Shown here in pieces: positions 28,045 through 36,902 of a stretch of 64,000 nucleotides of DNA (the first letter of the stretch is position 1; every line of letters starts with the position of its first letter). The notes below the pieces were generated by a model that made no database searches, had not been told where the DNA came from, and was given only the letters and a program-made list of their open reading frames with translations. Both the position numbers and the translations under genes were made by a program. The DNA is from WLND01 sp040398845 (GTDB taxonomy: Bacteria > Actinomycetota > Actinomycetes > S36-B12): assembly GCA_040398845.1 (NCBI GenBank), contig JBBATH010000014.1:1-64000 (forward strand), in the 5' to 3' direction.

Positions 28045-30375
28045 ATGGACTCCTTCCTCGCTGCGCGCAGTGAACTCGTTCGCCGCCCCGGGCCAGTAGG
28101 TCCGGAGCGGCGAACGGCGTTGACCCTCCTCACCGATGATTGGCTCAGGGAGCTGTTTCGCGCGGCTGAGGGCACCGGATCCGACATGTGCCTGCTCGCC
28201 GTGGGCGGGCACGGTCGGATGGAGTTAGCGCCAGGCAGCGACCTCGACCTTGTCGTGCTTCACCGCACCGATCCGCGACGAGCTGCTCGAACGGCCGAAC
28301 GGTTGTGGTATCCGATCTGGGACTCAGGTCTGAGGCTGGATCACAGCCTGCGCACCGTGAGCGAGGCAAGGCGCCTCGCGAGCGACGACATGAAAGTGCT
28401 CCTCGGTCTCCTTGACGGCCGGGTCGTCGGAGGCGACGAGACGGTGGCCGATCAGCTGAGGTCGAGTGTGTTTGCCGATTGGCGTTCAATGGCCTCGAAG
28501 CGAATGCCAAGCCTGCGGGCACTCGTCGAAAGCCGCCGCGATCGGTGTGGCGAACTCGCAACCCTGCTCGAGCCTGATCTCAAGGAAGCCTACGGGGGAT
28601 TGCGTGAGGCAACCTGCCTGCGGGCTATCGCCGCTTCGTGGATCACGGACATTCCGCACTCTGGCTGGCGGGAGGCGGTTGAATTTCTCCTCGATGTCAG
28701 GTGGGCACTCCATGCCTTGACTGGCCGACCTGGCGATGTCTTACTCCTTCAAGAGCAGGAGCAGGTAGCTGTCGCGCTCGGGCTCCAAGACGCTGATGCA
28801 CTGCTGCGTCAGACGTATGCGGCCGCTCGCTCAATCGCCTACGCCTCGGACTCGACCTGGCACAGGGTGAACCGGCTGACGACCAGGGTGCCTCGAATCG
28901 CACCAAGATTCGCGCTGCGTTCGGTGCACAGGGCGAATACCAGGCGCGTCCCGCTCGCCGATGGAGTCGTCGTGCAGGCGGGTGAGGTGGTCCTCGCAAC
29001 CGACGCCCGCCCGGAGAAGGACCCGACGCTGGCATTGCGAGCAGCGGCCGCGGCCGCTCAGGCGGGTTTCCCACTCGCACCAATAACGGTGCAGCGTCTC
29101 GCTGACGAAGGAGCGCCGCTCCCGAGCCCATGGCCTCGGTCAGCGAGGGAGTCTTTTGTTTCCCTTCTAGGCGCGGGCACCTCCACCATCGGTGTTTGGG
29201 AGGCACTCGATCAGGCGGGCATCATTGCAGCACTCCTCCCGGGCTGGGATGTGGTGAGGTCGGCTCCTCAGCGCAATCCCGTCCACCGGTTCACCGTTGA
29301 TCGACACCTCGTCGAAACTGCCGTACAGGCGAGTTCCCTGACCCGTTCCGTCGATCGACCGGACCTCCTCCTCGTTGCCGCGCTCCTGCACGACATCGGC
29401 AAGGCCCGCGGGGGAGACCACAGTGTCGTCGGCGCCGAGATGAGCGCCACCCTTGCACCAATGATGGGGTTTGACGAGAAGGAGTCGGCCACTATTGTCG
29501 CGCTCGTCAGACACCACCTTCTCCTCATCGAGACGGCGACCCGGCGCGATCTCGACGACCCTGCAACGGTGGCCCTCATCACAGAGCGTGTCGACACAAT
29601 TGAATGCCTTGAACTTCTCACCGCCCTGACCAGGGCCGACGCTCGTGCGACGGGCCCGGCCGCTTGGAGCGATTGGCGCGGCAGGCTCGTCGATGATTTG
29701 GCCGACCGCTGCCATGCCGCGCTGGCTGGGCGCCCCGCTCAACAGGCACCGGCACTCACGCCGGGGCAGCAAGCGGCCCTCGCCGAGGACGGGGTCTTTG
29801 TCCTGATCGAACCACATGAGGACCACTTCAACGTGACGGTCGGCGCCCCTGATCGGGTCGGATTACTCGCGACGGTTGCGGGCCTGCTGTCGTTGCATCG
29901 GCTTCAGGTTCGGGCTGCCCGAGTCGTCACGGTGGGCGACCGTGCGGCTCAGGTGTGGATCGTCCAGCCGATGTTCGGTGACCCGCCGAGCGTCGGCCAG
30001 TTCGCTGAGGACCTGAGGCGGGCTCTCGATGGGGCGATCGATGTGCCGGCTCGGCTGCATGAGCGGGATGCTGCGTATGCGCGGACGCCCGTGGTCGCGC
30101 GACCGGCGGCGCGCGTCGATGTGCTCACTGACGCGGCGCACCGTTCGACGATTTTGGAGGTGCGGGCACACGACGAATCAGGACTCCTCCACCGAATAGC
30201 CAGCGCTGTGGCGGCGGCGGGGGCAGGGATCACCGGTGCCAACGTCGCCACCTTGGGCTCGGAGGCAGTCGATGTCTTCTTCCTCGTCGACGCAGACGGG
30301 TTGCCACTTGGGAAGGGGCGCGCTGCGGAGGTGAAGGTCACGGTGATGCGGGCGGTCGAGCAGCAAGTACCCTGA
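28045..30375 (+). CDS. glnD: PII nucleotidyltransferase / removing enzyme GlnD
   Basis: This 776-aa sensor modifies PII in response to nitrogen status. In actinobacteria it adenylylates rather than uridylylates. It has an N-terminal nucleotidyltransferase domain with GGHGRMELAPGSDLDLVV (residues 54-70), a central HD hydrolase domain with LLHDIGKARGGDHS near residue 449, and two C-terminal ACT domains (VTVGAPDRVGLLATVAGLL; LEVRAHDESGLLHRIASAV). The start is ATG 28045, and the ribosome-binding site is weak. It lies 27 bp after glnB and 4 bp before ffh. Confidence 0.95.
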   Translation: MDSFLAARSELVRRPGPVGPERRTALTLLTDDWLRELFRAAEGTGSDMCLLAVGGHGRMELAPGSDLDLVVLHRTDPRRAARTAERLWYPIWDSGLRLDHSLRTVSEARRLASDDMKVLLGLLDGRVVGGDETVADQLRSSVFADWRSMASKRMPSLRALVESRRDRCGELATLLEPDLKEAYGGLREATCLRAIAASWITDIPHSGWREAVEFLLDVRWALHALTGRPGDVLLLQEQEQVAVALGLQDADALLRQTYAAARSIAYASDSTWHRVNRLTTRVPRIAPRFALRSVHRANTRRVPLADGVVVQAGEVVLATDARPEKDPTLALRAAAAAAQAGFPLAPITVQRLADEGAPLPSPWPRSARESFVSLLGAGTSTIGVWEALDQAGIIAALLPGWDVVRSAPQRNPVHRFTVDRHLVETAVQASSLTRSVDRPDLLLVAALLHDIGKARGGDHSVVGAEMSATLAPMMGFDEKESATIVALVRHHLLLIETATRRDLDDPATVALITERVDTIECLELLTALTRADARATGPAAWSDWRGRLVDDLADRCHAALAGRPAQQAPALTPGQQAALAEDGVFVLIEPHEDHFNVTVGAPDRVGLLATVAGLLSLHRLQVRAARVVTVGDRAAQVWIVQPMFGDPPSVGQFAEDLRRALDGAIDVPARLHERDAAYARTPVVARPAARVDVLTDAAHRSTILEVRAHDESGLLHRIASAVAAAGAGITGANVATLGSEAVDVFFLVDADGLPLGKGRAAEVKVTVMRAVEQQVP

Positions 30376-30379
30376 ACCC

Positions 30380-31951
30380 GTGTTCGCGAACCTCTCAGAC
30401 CGGCTGGCCGGCACCTTCAAGGGACTGCGTGGCAAGGGCCGCCTGTCCGAGGCAGATGTCGACGCGACCGTACTCGACATTCGAACGGCTCTCCTCGAGG
30501 CCGATGTGGCGGTACCGGTGGTGCGAGCCTTTACGGCCATCGTCAAGGAGCGGGCGCTGGCCGCCGCTGCGTCAGGAGCACTTAACCCGGCGCAGCAGAT
30601 CGTGAAGATTGTCCACGAGGAACTCGTCACCATCCTCGGCGGCGAGGCCCGGCCGATTCGCCTTGCGAAGCAGCCCCCCACTGTCATCGTGCTTGCCGGG
30701 CTTCAGGGTGCCGGCAAGACCACACTCGCGGGGAAGCTGGCCCTCCTGCTCAAGGGTCAGGGCCACACCCCACTGCTCGTCGCCGCTGACCTGCAGCGTC
30801 CCAATGCGGTGGATCAGCTTCGCGTCATGGCTGAACGGGCGGGAGTGTCAGTCTTCGCCCCGGAGCCGGGCAATGGGGTTGGCGATCCAGTCCGGGTTAC
30901 CAAGGATGCTCGGGCCTACGCAGTGCAAAAGCAGCACGATGTCGTCATCGTCGATACTGCTGGTCGACTTGCGATTGACGCTGAACTTATGCAGCAACTC
31001 CGCGAGGTGAAGGCGGCTGCCGAACCTGATGAGACGTTGTTCGTCGTCGATGCGATGATCGGCCAGGATGCCGTTCGCACCGCCGAGGAGTTCATGCAGT
31101 CCGTCGGATTCGACGGAATAGTTCTGACGAAGCTCGACGGCGATGCCCGCGGCGGGGCCGCACTCTCGGTCAAGGGTGTCACGGGCAAGCCAATCCTGTT
31201 CGCCTCCGTCGGGGAGAAACTCACCGACTTTGAGGTCTTTCACCCGGACCGCATGGCATCCCGCATCCTCGACATGGGCGACATGCTCACGCTCATTGAG
31301 CAGGCGGAGCGGGCCTTCGATGCCGAGCAAACCGCGCGGATGGCGAAGAAGGTTGCGCAGGGCGAGGACTTCACCCTTGATGACTTCCTTGAGCAAATGC
31401 AGGCAGTGAAGAAGATGGGCTCGCTCGGGAAGATCCTCGGGATGCTTCCCGGTATGGGAGATATGAAGGCTCAACTTGATCAGGTCGATGACAAGGACCT
31501 CGACCGAGTGGCCGCCATCATCCAGTCCATGACCCCAGGCGAGCGGGGGGACCCCAAGATCCTCAACGGGTCGCGGCGCCTGCGCATAGCGAAGGGTGCG
31601 GGCACGACCGTCACCGAGGTCAACAGCCTCGTCGATCGGTTTGCCCAGGCACAGAAGATGATGAAGCAGATGGGCCGTGGCGGAGGAATGCCAGGAATGC
31701 CGGGAATGGGCGGAATGCCCGGAATGGGCGGTGGTGCCAAAAAGTCGAAGGGCAAGTCGCAGGGGCAGGGCAAAGCGAAGAAGGGTCGATCCGGCAACCC
31801 GGCAAAGCGTGCCGATCAGGAGGCCGGACTGTCGGTGGCCGCGCCAGTCACAGCGGGGACGGGCTCGATGCTCGGGATGGGCGGTCCCGGGCCTGCCGAC
31901 AACCCGGCGGCCCTCGAGTTGCCGGATGAGCTCAAGCGTCTCCTCGGATAG
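30380..31951 (+). CDS. ffh: Signal recognition particle protein Ffh (SRP54)
   Basis: This 523-aa SRP GTPase targets nascent membrane proteins. The NG domain has LAGLQGAGKTTLAGKLA near residue 107, DLQRPNAVDQL, VIVDTAGRLAID and LTKLDGDARGGAALSV. The M domain (about residues 330-450) ends in a Met/Gly-rich stretch (MPGMPGMGGMPGMGGG) that forms the signal-peptide groove and is followed by a basic linker. It starts at GTG 30380, 4 bp after glnD. The SRP RNA gene is not visible here. Confidence 0.97.
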   Translation: MFANLSDRLAGTFKGLRGKGRLSEADVDATVLDIRTALLEADVAVPVVRAFTAIVKERALAAAASGALNPAQQIVKIVHEELVTILGGEARPIRLAKQPPTVIVLAGLQGAGKTTLAGKLALLLKGQGHTPLLVAADLQRPNAVDQLRVMAERAGVSVFAPEPGNGVGDPVRVTKDARAYAVQKQHDVVIVDTAGRLAIDAELMQQLREVKAAAEPDETLFVVDAMIGQDAVRTAEEFMQSVGFDGIVLTKLDGDARGGAALSVKGVTGKPILFASVGEKLTDFEVFHPDRMASRILDMGDMLTLIEQAERAFDAEQTARMAKKVAQGEDFTLDDFLEQMQAVKKMGSLGKILGMLPGMGDMKAQLDQVDDKDLDRVAAIIQSMTPGERGDPKILNGSRRLRIAKGAGTTVTEVNSLVDRFAQAQKMMKQMGRGGGMPGMPGMGGMPGMGGGAKKSKGKSQGQGKAKKGRSGNPAKRADQEAGLSVAAPVTAGTGSMLGMGGPGPADNPAALELPDELKRLLG

Positions 31952-32033
31952 CCGATATCGCGGCGGAAGTCGCCTCGGTATCGGGCCAATCGCGGTGCTC
32001 GGGGGGTACCTGTGTTCATCACCCTGCGACATC

Positions 32034-32050
32034 TGGCAGGATAAGGGGGC
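32034..32050 (+). promoter_or_regulatory. Promoter-like element shared with rplS (upstream of rpsP)
   Basis: TGGCAGGATAAGGGGGC occurs 124 bp upstream of rpsP. A copy differing at one base lies upstream of rplS at 34260-34276. CAGGAT fits a -10 hexamer of the TAnnnT type, and the following G-tract could be the transcribed start. Promoter function is inferred from the conservation and position. Confidence 0.5.
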
Positions 32051-32131
32051 ATTTGCCGTTCCGGTTGGCCCTCTATACCTCCGGCGTGGCACCCCGCAAG
32101 GTTTTCGCCCGATGTCGTGTCCCCACGCGAT

Positions 32132-32149
32132 GGACGGCGCGCACCGTCC
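32132..32149 (+). promoter_or_regulatory. Hairpin in rpsP 5' leader
   Basis: GGACGG (32132-32137) and CCGTCC (32144-32149) form a perfect 6-bp stem with a 6-nt loop, followed by AAAAAA and then the rpsP ribosome-binding site AGGAGA. A stem this close to the site could affect translation initiation. Confidence 0.4.
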
Positions 32150-32173
32150 CAAAAAACAGGAGAAACGCCCACC

Positions 32174-32707
32174 GTGGCCGTAAAAATTAAGCTCAAGCGC
32201 ATCGGCAAGATCCATGCACCCCAGTACCGCATCGTCGTTGCTGATGCTCGCACCGCCCGCAACGGTCGTGCGATCGAGGAGATCGGCATCTATCAGCCGA
32301 TGAACGACCCCAGCATCATCAAAGTGAACTCCGAGCGGGCGCAGTACTGGCTCGGCGTAGGCGCACAGCCCACCTCGGCTGTCACTGCGATCCTCAAGGT
32401 CACCGGTGATTGGCAGACGTTCAAGGGACTGCCCGGAACAGAGGGCACGCTTCGCGTTGCCGAGCCCAAGGTCGCCAAGGTCCTCGTATTCGAAGCTGCA
32501 GTACAAGAGGCTGCGAAGGAGCCGAAGAGCCCCGCGAAGAAGCCGAAACTTGACGTTGCAGCGGACGCGCCGAAGGCAGACGCAGCAGAGGTCGTTGCGG
32601 CCGTCGAGGTGGCTGAAACCGTCGAGTCGGTCGAAGCCGTTGAGGTCGCCGACGTAGTGGAGACTGACGTCGTCGAGACTGGCGCTGAGCCAACGGTTGT
32701 CGCCTGA
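32174..32707 (+). CDS. rpsP: 30S ribosomal protein bS16 with long acidic tail
   Basis: This 177-aa protein: residues 1-85 are bS16 ([51 protein letters not shown]). Residues 100-177 form an extension that first is K/P/A-rich and then very acidic and valine-rich ([14 protein letters not shown]). Extended bS16 is common in actinobacteria. GTG 32174 is used because bS16 begins there and AGGAGA lies upstream. The stop overlaps the khpA start by one base. Confidence 0.95.
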   Translation: MAVKIKLKRIGKIHAPQYRIVVADARTARNGRAIEEIGIYQPMNDPSIIKVNSERAQYWLGVGAQPTSAVTAILKVTGDWQTFKGLPGTEGTLRVAEPKVAKVLVFEAAVQEAAKEPKSPAKKPKLDVAADAPKADAAEVVAAVEVAETVESVEAVEVADVVETDVVETGAEPTVVA

Positions 32708-32946
32708 TGCTCGAGGAGGCCCTTGGCCATCTCGTACGCGGCATCGTCGATCATCCACAGGACGTGAGCGTCAGCGAGCGCAGCCAGCGCCGTGGCCAGT
32801 GCCTTGACGTGCGGGTGAACCCCGACGACATGGGTCGAGTCATCGGCAGGGCAGGGCGGACCGCGTCCTCCCTGCGAACGGTCATTACTGCGCTCAACGA
32901 CGGCCGCGGGGTTCGCATCGATTTCCTTGATGCCGCCGAGCGCTGA
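32707..32946 (+). CDS. khpA: KH-domain RNA-binding protein KhpA
   Basis: This is a 79-aa single type II KH domain with VNPDDMGRVIGRAGRTASSLRTVI, containing the GxxG loop (GRAG). KhpA proteins bind RNA and influence cell division and ribosome function. The order rpsP-khpA-rimM-trmD is conserved across Gram-positives. The ATG at 32707 shares its first base with the rpsP stop (TGATG), and its end overlaps the start of rimM. Confidence 0.93.
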   Translation: MLEEALGHLVRGIVDHPQDVSVSERSQRRGQCLDVRVNPDDMGRVIGRAGRTASSLRTVITALNDGRGVRIDFLDAAER

Positions 32947-33478
32947 CGAGTTTCGCAGTCTGGTCGTGCGCGTTGTCGTTGGTCGTATCGGTCGCCCCCA
33001 CGGAATTCGTGGTGAGGTGACGGTTGAAGTACGCACCGACGAGCCAGATAGGCGTTTTGCGCCCGGAACCGTGCTCTACGTCAATGGATCCGATCGACGT
33101 CTCACTGTCGAACGGATCCATTGGCATTCAGGCAGGCTCCTCCTCACCTTCGATGGCGTGCTTGACCGCACCGATGCGGAGTCACTTCGCGGGTTCGTCG
33201 TAGAGGTCGAGCGCGGCGTTGATGAGACACCCGACGACCCCGAGGAGTTCTACGACAGCGCACTCACCGGATGCACCGTCGAGGTCCTCAATGGTGACAC
33301 CCTCGGTGTCGTAACGGAGGTCGTGCATCTTCCGAGTCAGGACATGCTTGCGATCCGAACGTTGGACGAACGGGATCTTCTCGTCCCATTCATTACCCTC
33401 TTCGTCCCCACCGTCGACACTGCTGCACGACGGATCGTCATCGACCCCCCCGCCGGCCTGATCGACGTCGAGGACTAG
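32930..33478 (+). CDS. rimM: 16S rRNA processing protein RimM
   Basis: This 182-aa 30S assembly factor binds uS19. The RimM domain has [29 protein letters not shown], and the PRC-barrel domain has [14 protein letters not shown] and [31 protein letters not shown] 32930 is called, overlapping khpA by 17 bp. A GTG at 32966 would give the shorter, commoner N-terminus, so the first 12 residues are uncertain. It is followed after 2 bp by trmD. Confidence 0.92.
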   Translation: MPPSADEFRSLVVRVVVGRIGRPHGIRGEVTVEVRTDEPDRRFAPGTVLYVNGSDRRLTVERIHWHSGRLLLTFDGVLDRTDAESLRGFVVEVERGVDETPDDPEEFYDSALTGCTVEVLNGDTLGVVTEVVHLPSQDMLAIRTLDERDLLVPFITLFVPTVDTAARRIVIDPPAGLIDVED

Positions 33479-33480
33479 CC

Positions 33481-34191
33481 GTGCGGATCGACATCGTCTC
33501 GATCTTCCCCGACTACCTAGAGCCCCTACGGCTATCGCTCGTCGGCAAGGCAGTCGAAGGCGGGCTTATCGACCTCCACGTCCATGACCTGCGCTCATTC
33601 GCCCATGACCGTCATCACACTGTCGATGACACCCCGTACGGCGGCGGCCCCGGCATGGTGATGAGCCCGGCCCCGTGGGGCGAGGCCCTCGATCGCATTG
33701 CGACGGCGGGCACCGGCGCCAGGCCGCTCCTCATTGTCCCGACCCCATCCGGTGAGCGCTTCACCCAGCAGGCGGCGCAGCAGTGGAGTCGAGACGACTG
33801 GTTGGTGTTCGCCTGCGGACGCTATGAGGGGATCGACACCCGAGTGATGGAGCACTATGCGCGACGCAGCGATTGGGCTGGCGTCCGTGAGGTCTCGCTC
33901 GGCGACTATGTGCTCGCCGGCGGGGAAGCAGCGGCGTTGGTGGTGATCGAAGCCGTCGTGCGCCTGATACCCGGCGTCCTCGGAAACTCCGCGAGCATCG
34001 AGGACGACTCATTCGCTCCGGGGGCGATGGAACAACTCCTCGAGGGCCCGGTGTACACGAAGCCCCCGGTGTGGCGGGATCTGAGCATTCCCGAGGTCCT
34101 CCTGAGCGGTCATCACGCCAAGATCGCATCCTGGCGCGCGGATCAGGCGCGTGATCGGACGAAGGCGCATCGCCCCGACCTGATTCAGTAA
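33481..34191 (+). CDS. trmD: tRNA (guanine(37)-N(1))-methyltransferase
   Basis: This 236-aa SPOUT methyltransferase makes m1G37 in tRNAs to prevent frameshifting. The N-terminus [18 protein letters not shown], the substrate loop [16 protein letters not shown], the SAM knot [15 protein letters not shown] and [17 protein letters not shown] are all present. It begins with GTG 33481 directly after rimM. A 215-bp gap with a promoter-like element separates it from rplS. Confidence 0.96.
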   Translation: MRIDIVSIFPDYLEPLRLSLVGKAVEGGLIDLHVHDLRSFAHDRHHTVDDTPYGGGPGMVMSPAPWGEALDRIATAGTGARPLLIVPTPSGERFTQQAAQQWSRDDWLVFACGRYEGIDTRVMEHYARRSDWAGVREVSLGDYVLAGGEAAALVVIEAVVRLIPGVLGNSASIEDDSFAPGAMEQLLEGPVYTKPPVWRDLSIPEVLLSGHHAKIASWRADQARDRTKAHRPDLIQ

Positions 34192-34259
34192 GCGAACCCC
34201 CCTCTCTTCAGCCCGGCGACCCTCGCGCAGCAGGCCGATTCGGTCATGAGGGCGGGCTG

Positions 34260-34276
34260 TGGCAGGATAGGGGGGC
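34260..34276 (+). promoter_or_regulatory. Promoter-like element shared with rpsP (upstream of rplS)
   Basis: TGGCAGGATAGGGGGGC matches the rpsP element at 16 of 17 positions and lies 131 bp upstream of the rplS ATG, almost the same distance as in rpsP. This suggests a common promoter class for these two ribosomal-protein units. Confidence 0.5.
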
Positions 34277-34294
34277 TCACGAATCATTGCCGAA

Positions 34295-34374
34295 GCCCTC
34301 CGCCACAGGGGAGGGCACCGGTGTCGTGTTCCGACCGCTGCACTAGCAGCCAGATCCGCTCCCACAACCGTGGG
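34295..34374 (+). promoter_or_regulatory. Structured 5' leader of rplS (two hairpins)
   Basis: GCCCTCC (34295-34301) pairs with GGAGGGC (34310-34316), and CCCAC (34361-34365) pairs with GTGGG (34370-34374). Both lie between the promoter-like element and the rplS start. A leader of about 130 nt is consistent with feedback control by a ribosomal protein, but no known motif is recognised. Confidence 0.35.
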
Positions 34375-34406
34375 CGACCTGTGGCGCCTGCAGGAAGAGA
34401 CTCAAC

Positions 34407-34775
34407 ATGAAGACACTCGACGCAGTCGACGCCAGTTCACTCAGAAGTGACATCCCAGCCTTTCGCGCCGGAGACAACCTCAAGGTGCATGTGAAGGTCG
34501 TCGAGGGAAACAAGACCCGTGTTCAGGTCTTCCAGGGCGTTGTCATTGCCCGGGCAGGCTCAGGGGTTGCCGAGTCATTCACGGTTCGTAAGGTCTCCTA
34601 CGGGGTCGGGGTCGAGCGCATCTTCCCTCTTCACACCCCCATCATCGAGAAGATCGAGGTCGTCTCGCGAGGCGATGTCCGTCGGGCGAAGCTGTACTAC
34701 CTGCGCGATTTGCGCGGCAAGGCGGCCAAGATCAAGGAGAAGCGCGATCGAGTCCCTACCAAGCCCAGCGCCTGA
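34407..34775 (+). CDS. rplS: 50S ribosomal protein bL19
   Basis: This 122-aa protein sits at the 30S-50S interface. It reads [62 protein letters not shown] and [29 protein letters not shown] lies upstream of the ATG. Its end is 10 bp before the first signal peptidase gene, as in other actinobacteria. Confidence 0.97.
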   Translation: MKTLDAVDASSLRSDIPAFRAGDNLKVHVKVVEGNKTRVQVFQGVVIARAGSGVAESFTVRKVSYGVGVERIFPLHTPIIEKIEVVSRGDVRRAKLYYLRDLRGKAAKIKEKRDRVPTKPSA

Positions 34776-34785
34776 CAGGGAGCGT

Positions 34786-35466
34786 GTGCCTTCGGTGACC
34801 GAGGGGCGACAGTCTTGGTGGGACATCCCACTTACCCTTGTCCTTGCGTTCACCATGGTGCTCGTCGTCACAACCTTCGTCGCAAAGCCCTTCTCGATAC
34901 CCTCCGGTTCGATGGAGGACACCCTTGAGGTGGGTGATCGAGTTCTGGTGAACAAAGTGGTCTACCACCTGCGCGATATCGAGCGGGGTGATGTGGTTGT
35001 GTTCGACGGCACGGATTCGTTCGTGCCAGCGGAGGTCATCGAGCCACGCAACCCGGTCAGTGGCGCCCTCACCTGGGTCGGGCAGTCCGTCGGGATCATC
35101 CCCCCGGACGGCACTGACTTCGTCAAGCGGATCATCGGGGTGGGCGGCGATCACGTTGTCTGCTGCGATGCGGCAGGTCGTATCACCGTGAACGACGTGC
35201 CACTGGAAGAGGAGTCGTACCTCTACCCGGGCGATGCCCCAAGTGATCAGGAATTCGACGTCATCGTTCCTGATGGCATGTTGTGGCTCATGGGGGACCA
35301 CCGTTCGAACAGCGCCGATTCACGTGCGCACCTCGGTGATCCGGGTGGCGGAATGGTTCCGGTGAGTCGGGTCGTCGGCCGAGTGATGAACGTGCTGTGG
35401 CCGCTCAATCGCATCTCAACCGTGCCCATCCCGGAATCCTTCGCGGCCGTCAACGCCGGTCAGTAG
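34786..35466 (+). CDS. lepB: Signal peptidase I (first copy)
   Basis: This 226-aa type I signal peptidase cleaves secreted preproteins at the outer face of the membrane. One N-terminal transmembrane helix (PLTLVLAFTMVLVVTTFVA) is followed by the catalytic serine in PSGSMEDTL (Ser42) and the lysine general base in FVKRIIGVGGD (Lys114), with GDHRSNSADSR near the end. GTG 34786 follows AGGGAG; a GTG at 34795 is an alternative. A second paralogue follows 7 bp later. Confidence 0.93.
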   Translation: MPSVTEGRQSWWDIPLTLVLAFTMVLVVTTFVAKPFSIPSGSMEDTLEVGDRVLVNKVVYHLRDIERGDVVVFDGTDSFVPAEVIEPRNPVSGALTWVGQSVGIIPPDGTDFVKRIIGVGGDHVVCCDAAGRITVNDVPLEEESYLYPGDAPSDQEFDVIVPDGMLWLMGDHRSNSADSRAHLGDPGGGMVPVSRVVGRVMNVLWPLNRISTVPIPESFAAVNAGQ

Positions 35467-35473
35467 GAGAGAA

Positions 35474-36208
35474 GTGAGCAGTGGCGGCGCCGACAGTTTG
35501 CGCACCCGTCGGCGGCACCTTCGGCCCTCGCGGGGCGATGGCTTTCGTCGCGGCGCGCGAGAGACCGCCTTCATTATTGTTTCTGCCCTCATCCTGTCGG
35601 CACTTGTTCGGGCATTGCTCGTTCAGGCGTTCTACGTGCCGAGCGCCTCGATGGAGGACACGCTCATGGTGAGTGACCGAATCATCGCCTCGAAGATCTC
35701 GACACGGATCTCAGGGGTTGCTCGAGGCGAGGTCGTTGTCTTCCGTGATCCCGGCGACTGGCTGCCCGACCCCCCACCCCCTGCCGATACCCTTCGCAAC
35801 AAGGCCAGATCCGCCCTCACCTTCATCGGACTGCTCCCAAGCGACACCGGCCAAGATCTTGTGAAGCGAGCCATCGGAATCGCCGGCGATCGGGTGGCAT
35901 GTTGCGATGCCCAAGGGCGCATCGAGGTCAACGGCGTGGGGCTCGATGAGCCGTATATCGAGGGCCCAACCGACCAAGTGGCGTTCGACATCGTGGTGCC
36001 GCCGCAGTCGATGTTCGTGCTTGGTGACAACCGTGGCGATTCCCGCGACTCGCGGTACCACCTTGAAGTGAACAATGGAGCGATCCCGCTAGCGAGCGCC
36101 GTTGGCCGGGTCGTGCTCGTCGTGTGGCCGTTCACGTCGTTCGGCACCTTGCCGATTCCCACCACATTTGGCTCGATCCCGGCGGCCCCGGGGCAAGGCG
36201 AGAAATAG
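35474..36208 (+). CDS. lepB: Signal peptidase I (second copy)
   Basis: This 244-aa paralogue of the preceding gene has a basic N-terminus (about 30 residues), a transmembrane helix (AFIIVSALILSALVRALLV), catalytic Ser in PSASMEDTL, Lys in LVKRAIGIAGDRV and GDNRGDSRDSRYH. A Cys-Cys pair (RVACCD) corresponds to the VVCCD of the first copy. Tandem lepB genes after rplS are typical of high-GC actinobacteria and may differ in substrate range. Confidence 0.93.
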   Translation: MSSGGADSLRTRRRHLRPSRGDGFRRGARETAFIIVSALILSALVRALLVQAFYVPSASMEDTLMVSDRIIASKISTRISGVARGEVVVFRDPGDWLPDPPPPADTLRNKARSALTFIGLLPSDTGQDLVKRAIGIAGDRVACCDAQGRIEVNGVGLDEPYIEGPTDQVAFDIVVPPQSMFVLGDNRGDSRDSRYHLEVNNGAIPLASAVGRVVLVVWPFTSFGTLPIPTTFGSIPAAPGQGEK

Positions 36209-36211
36209 CAG

Positions 36212-36886
36212 GTGGGCGTGTCGAGCCCGTCCGGCGCCCCTACTCTCCGTCACGAGCGTGCGATGCTGCGAGCGGGGATTACGGCGTTGGCCTGTGCCGA
36301 CGAGGCTGGGAGGGGTGCGTTGTGTGGCCCGGTGAGTCTGGGTGTGGTGGTCGTGACTGCGTCGACCTCGGCCGCCCCCAGAGGCGTGCGGGACAGTAAG
36401 TTGCTATCCCCAGCGCAGCGACGAGAACTGATGCCAAGGATCCAAGCTTGGGCGCCTCATGCGGTAGGGATGGCCTCAGCACATGAGATCGATGAAATCG
36501 GGATCATGGCCGCCCTTCGACTGGCGGGTCAGCGGGCGCTAGCTGCCGTGCCCCTTGCGCCAGACCACGTCCTCCTCGATGGCAACCACGACTACATCTC
36601 CGAGCCCGAACAGCCAGCATTGTTTGGACAGCTGTCGCCGCTGTGTACGGTGCCGCCGGTGACCACGATGGTGAAGGCAGACGTGCGCTGCGCTGGCGTT
36701 GCGGCCGCCAGCATTCTCGCCAAGACGGCTCGGGACCTATTGCTGGTCGAGCTGCACGATCAGCACCCTGAGTACGGATGGGCTGATAACAAGGGGTACG
36801 GGGCTCCCGATCACCTTGAGGCATTGGCTCGACTGGGCCCCACCCCTCATCATCGCGTGTCCTGGCGCCTACCGACACCTGGCTGA
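36212..36886 (+). CDS. rnhB: Ribonuclease HII
   Basis: This 224-aa endonuclease removes ribonucleotides and RNA from RNA:DNA hybrids. The four acidic catalytic residues are visible: Asp and Glu in [14 protein letters not shown], Asp in LLDGNHDYI and Asp in [26 protein letters not shown] 36212 is called, and GTG 36218 is possible. It is the last backbone gene before the arsenic island; in other actinobacteria yraN usually lies close by. Confidence 0.94.
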   Translation: MGVSSPSGAPTLRHERAMLRAGITALACADEAGRGALCGPVSLGVVVVTASTSAAPRGVRDSKLLSPAQRRELMPRIQAWAPHAVGMASAHEIDEIGIMAALRLAGQRALAAVPLAPDHVLLDGNHDYISEPEQPALFGQLSPLCTVPPVTTMVKADVRCAGVAAASILAKTARDLLLVELHDQHPEYGWADNKGYGAPDHLEALARLGPTPHHRVSWRLPTPG

Positions 36887-36902
36887 ACGGTATGGCCCTG
36901 AA

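Noticed and set aside
31675..31740. Tandem GGAATG-type repeats
   Set aside because: They encode the Met/Gly-rich end of the Ffh M domain; a coding feature, not a repeat locus.
30848..32758. 636-aa minus-strand frame under ffh and rpsP
   Set aside because: Both strands stay open because of GC-rich codon bias; the plus-strand frames encode clear Ffh and bS16.
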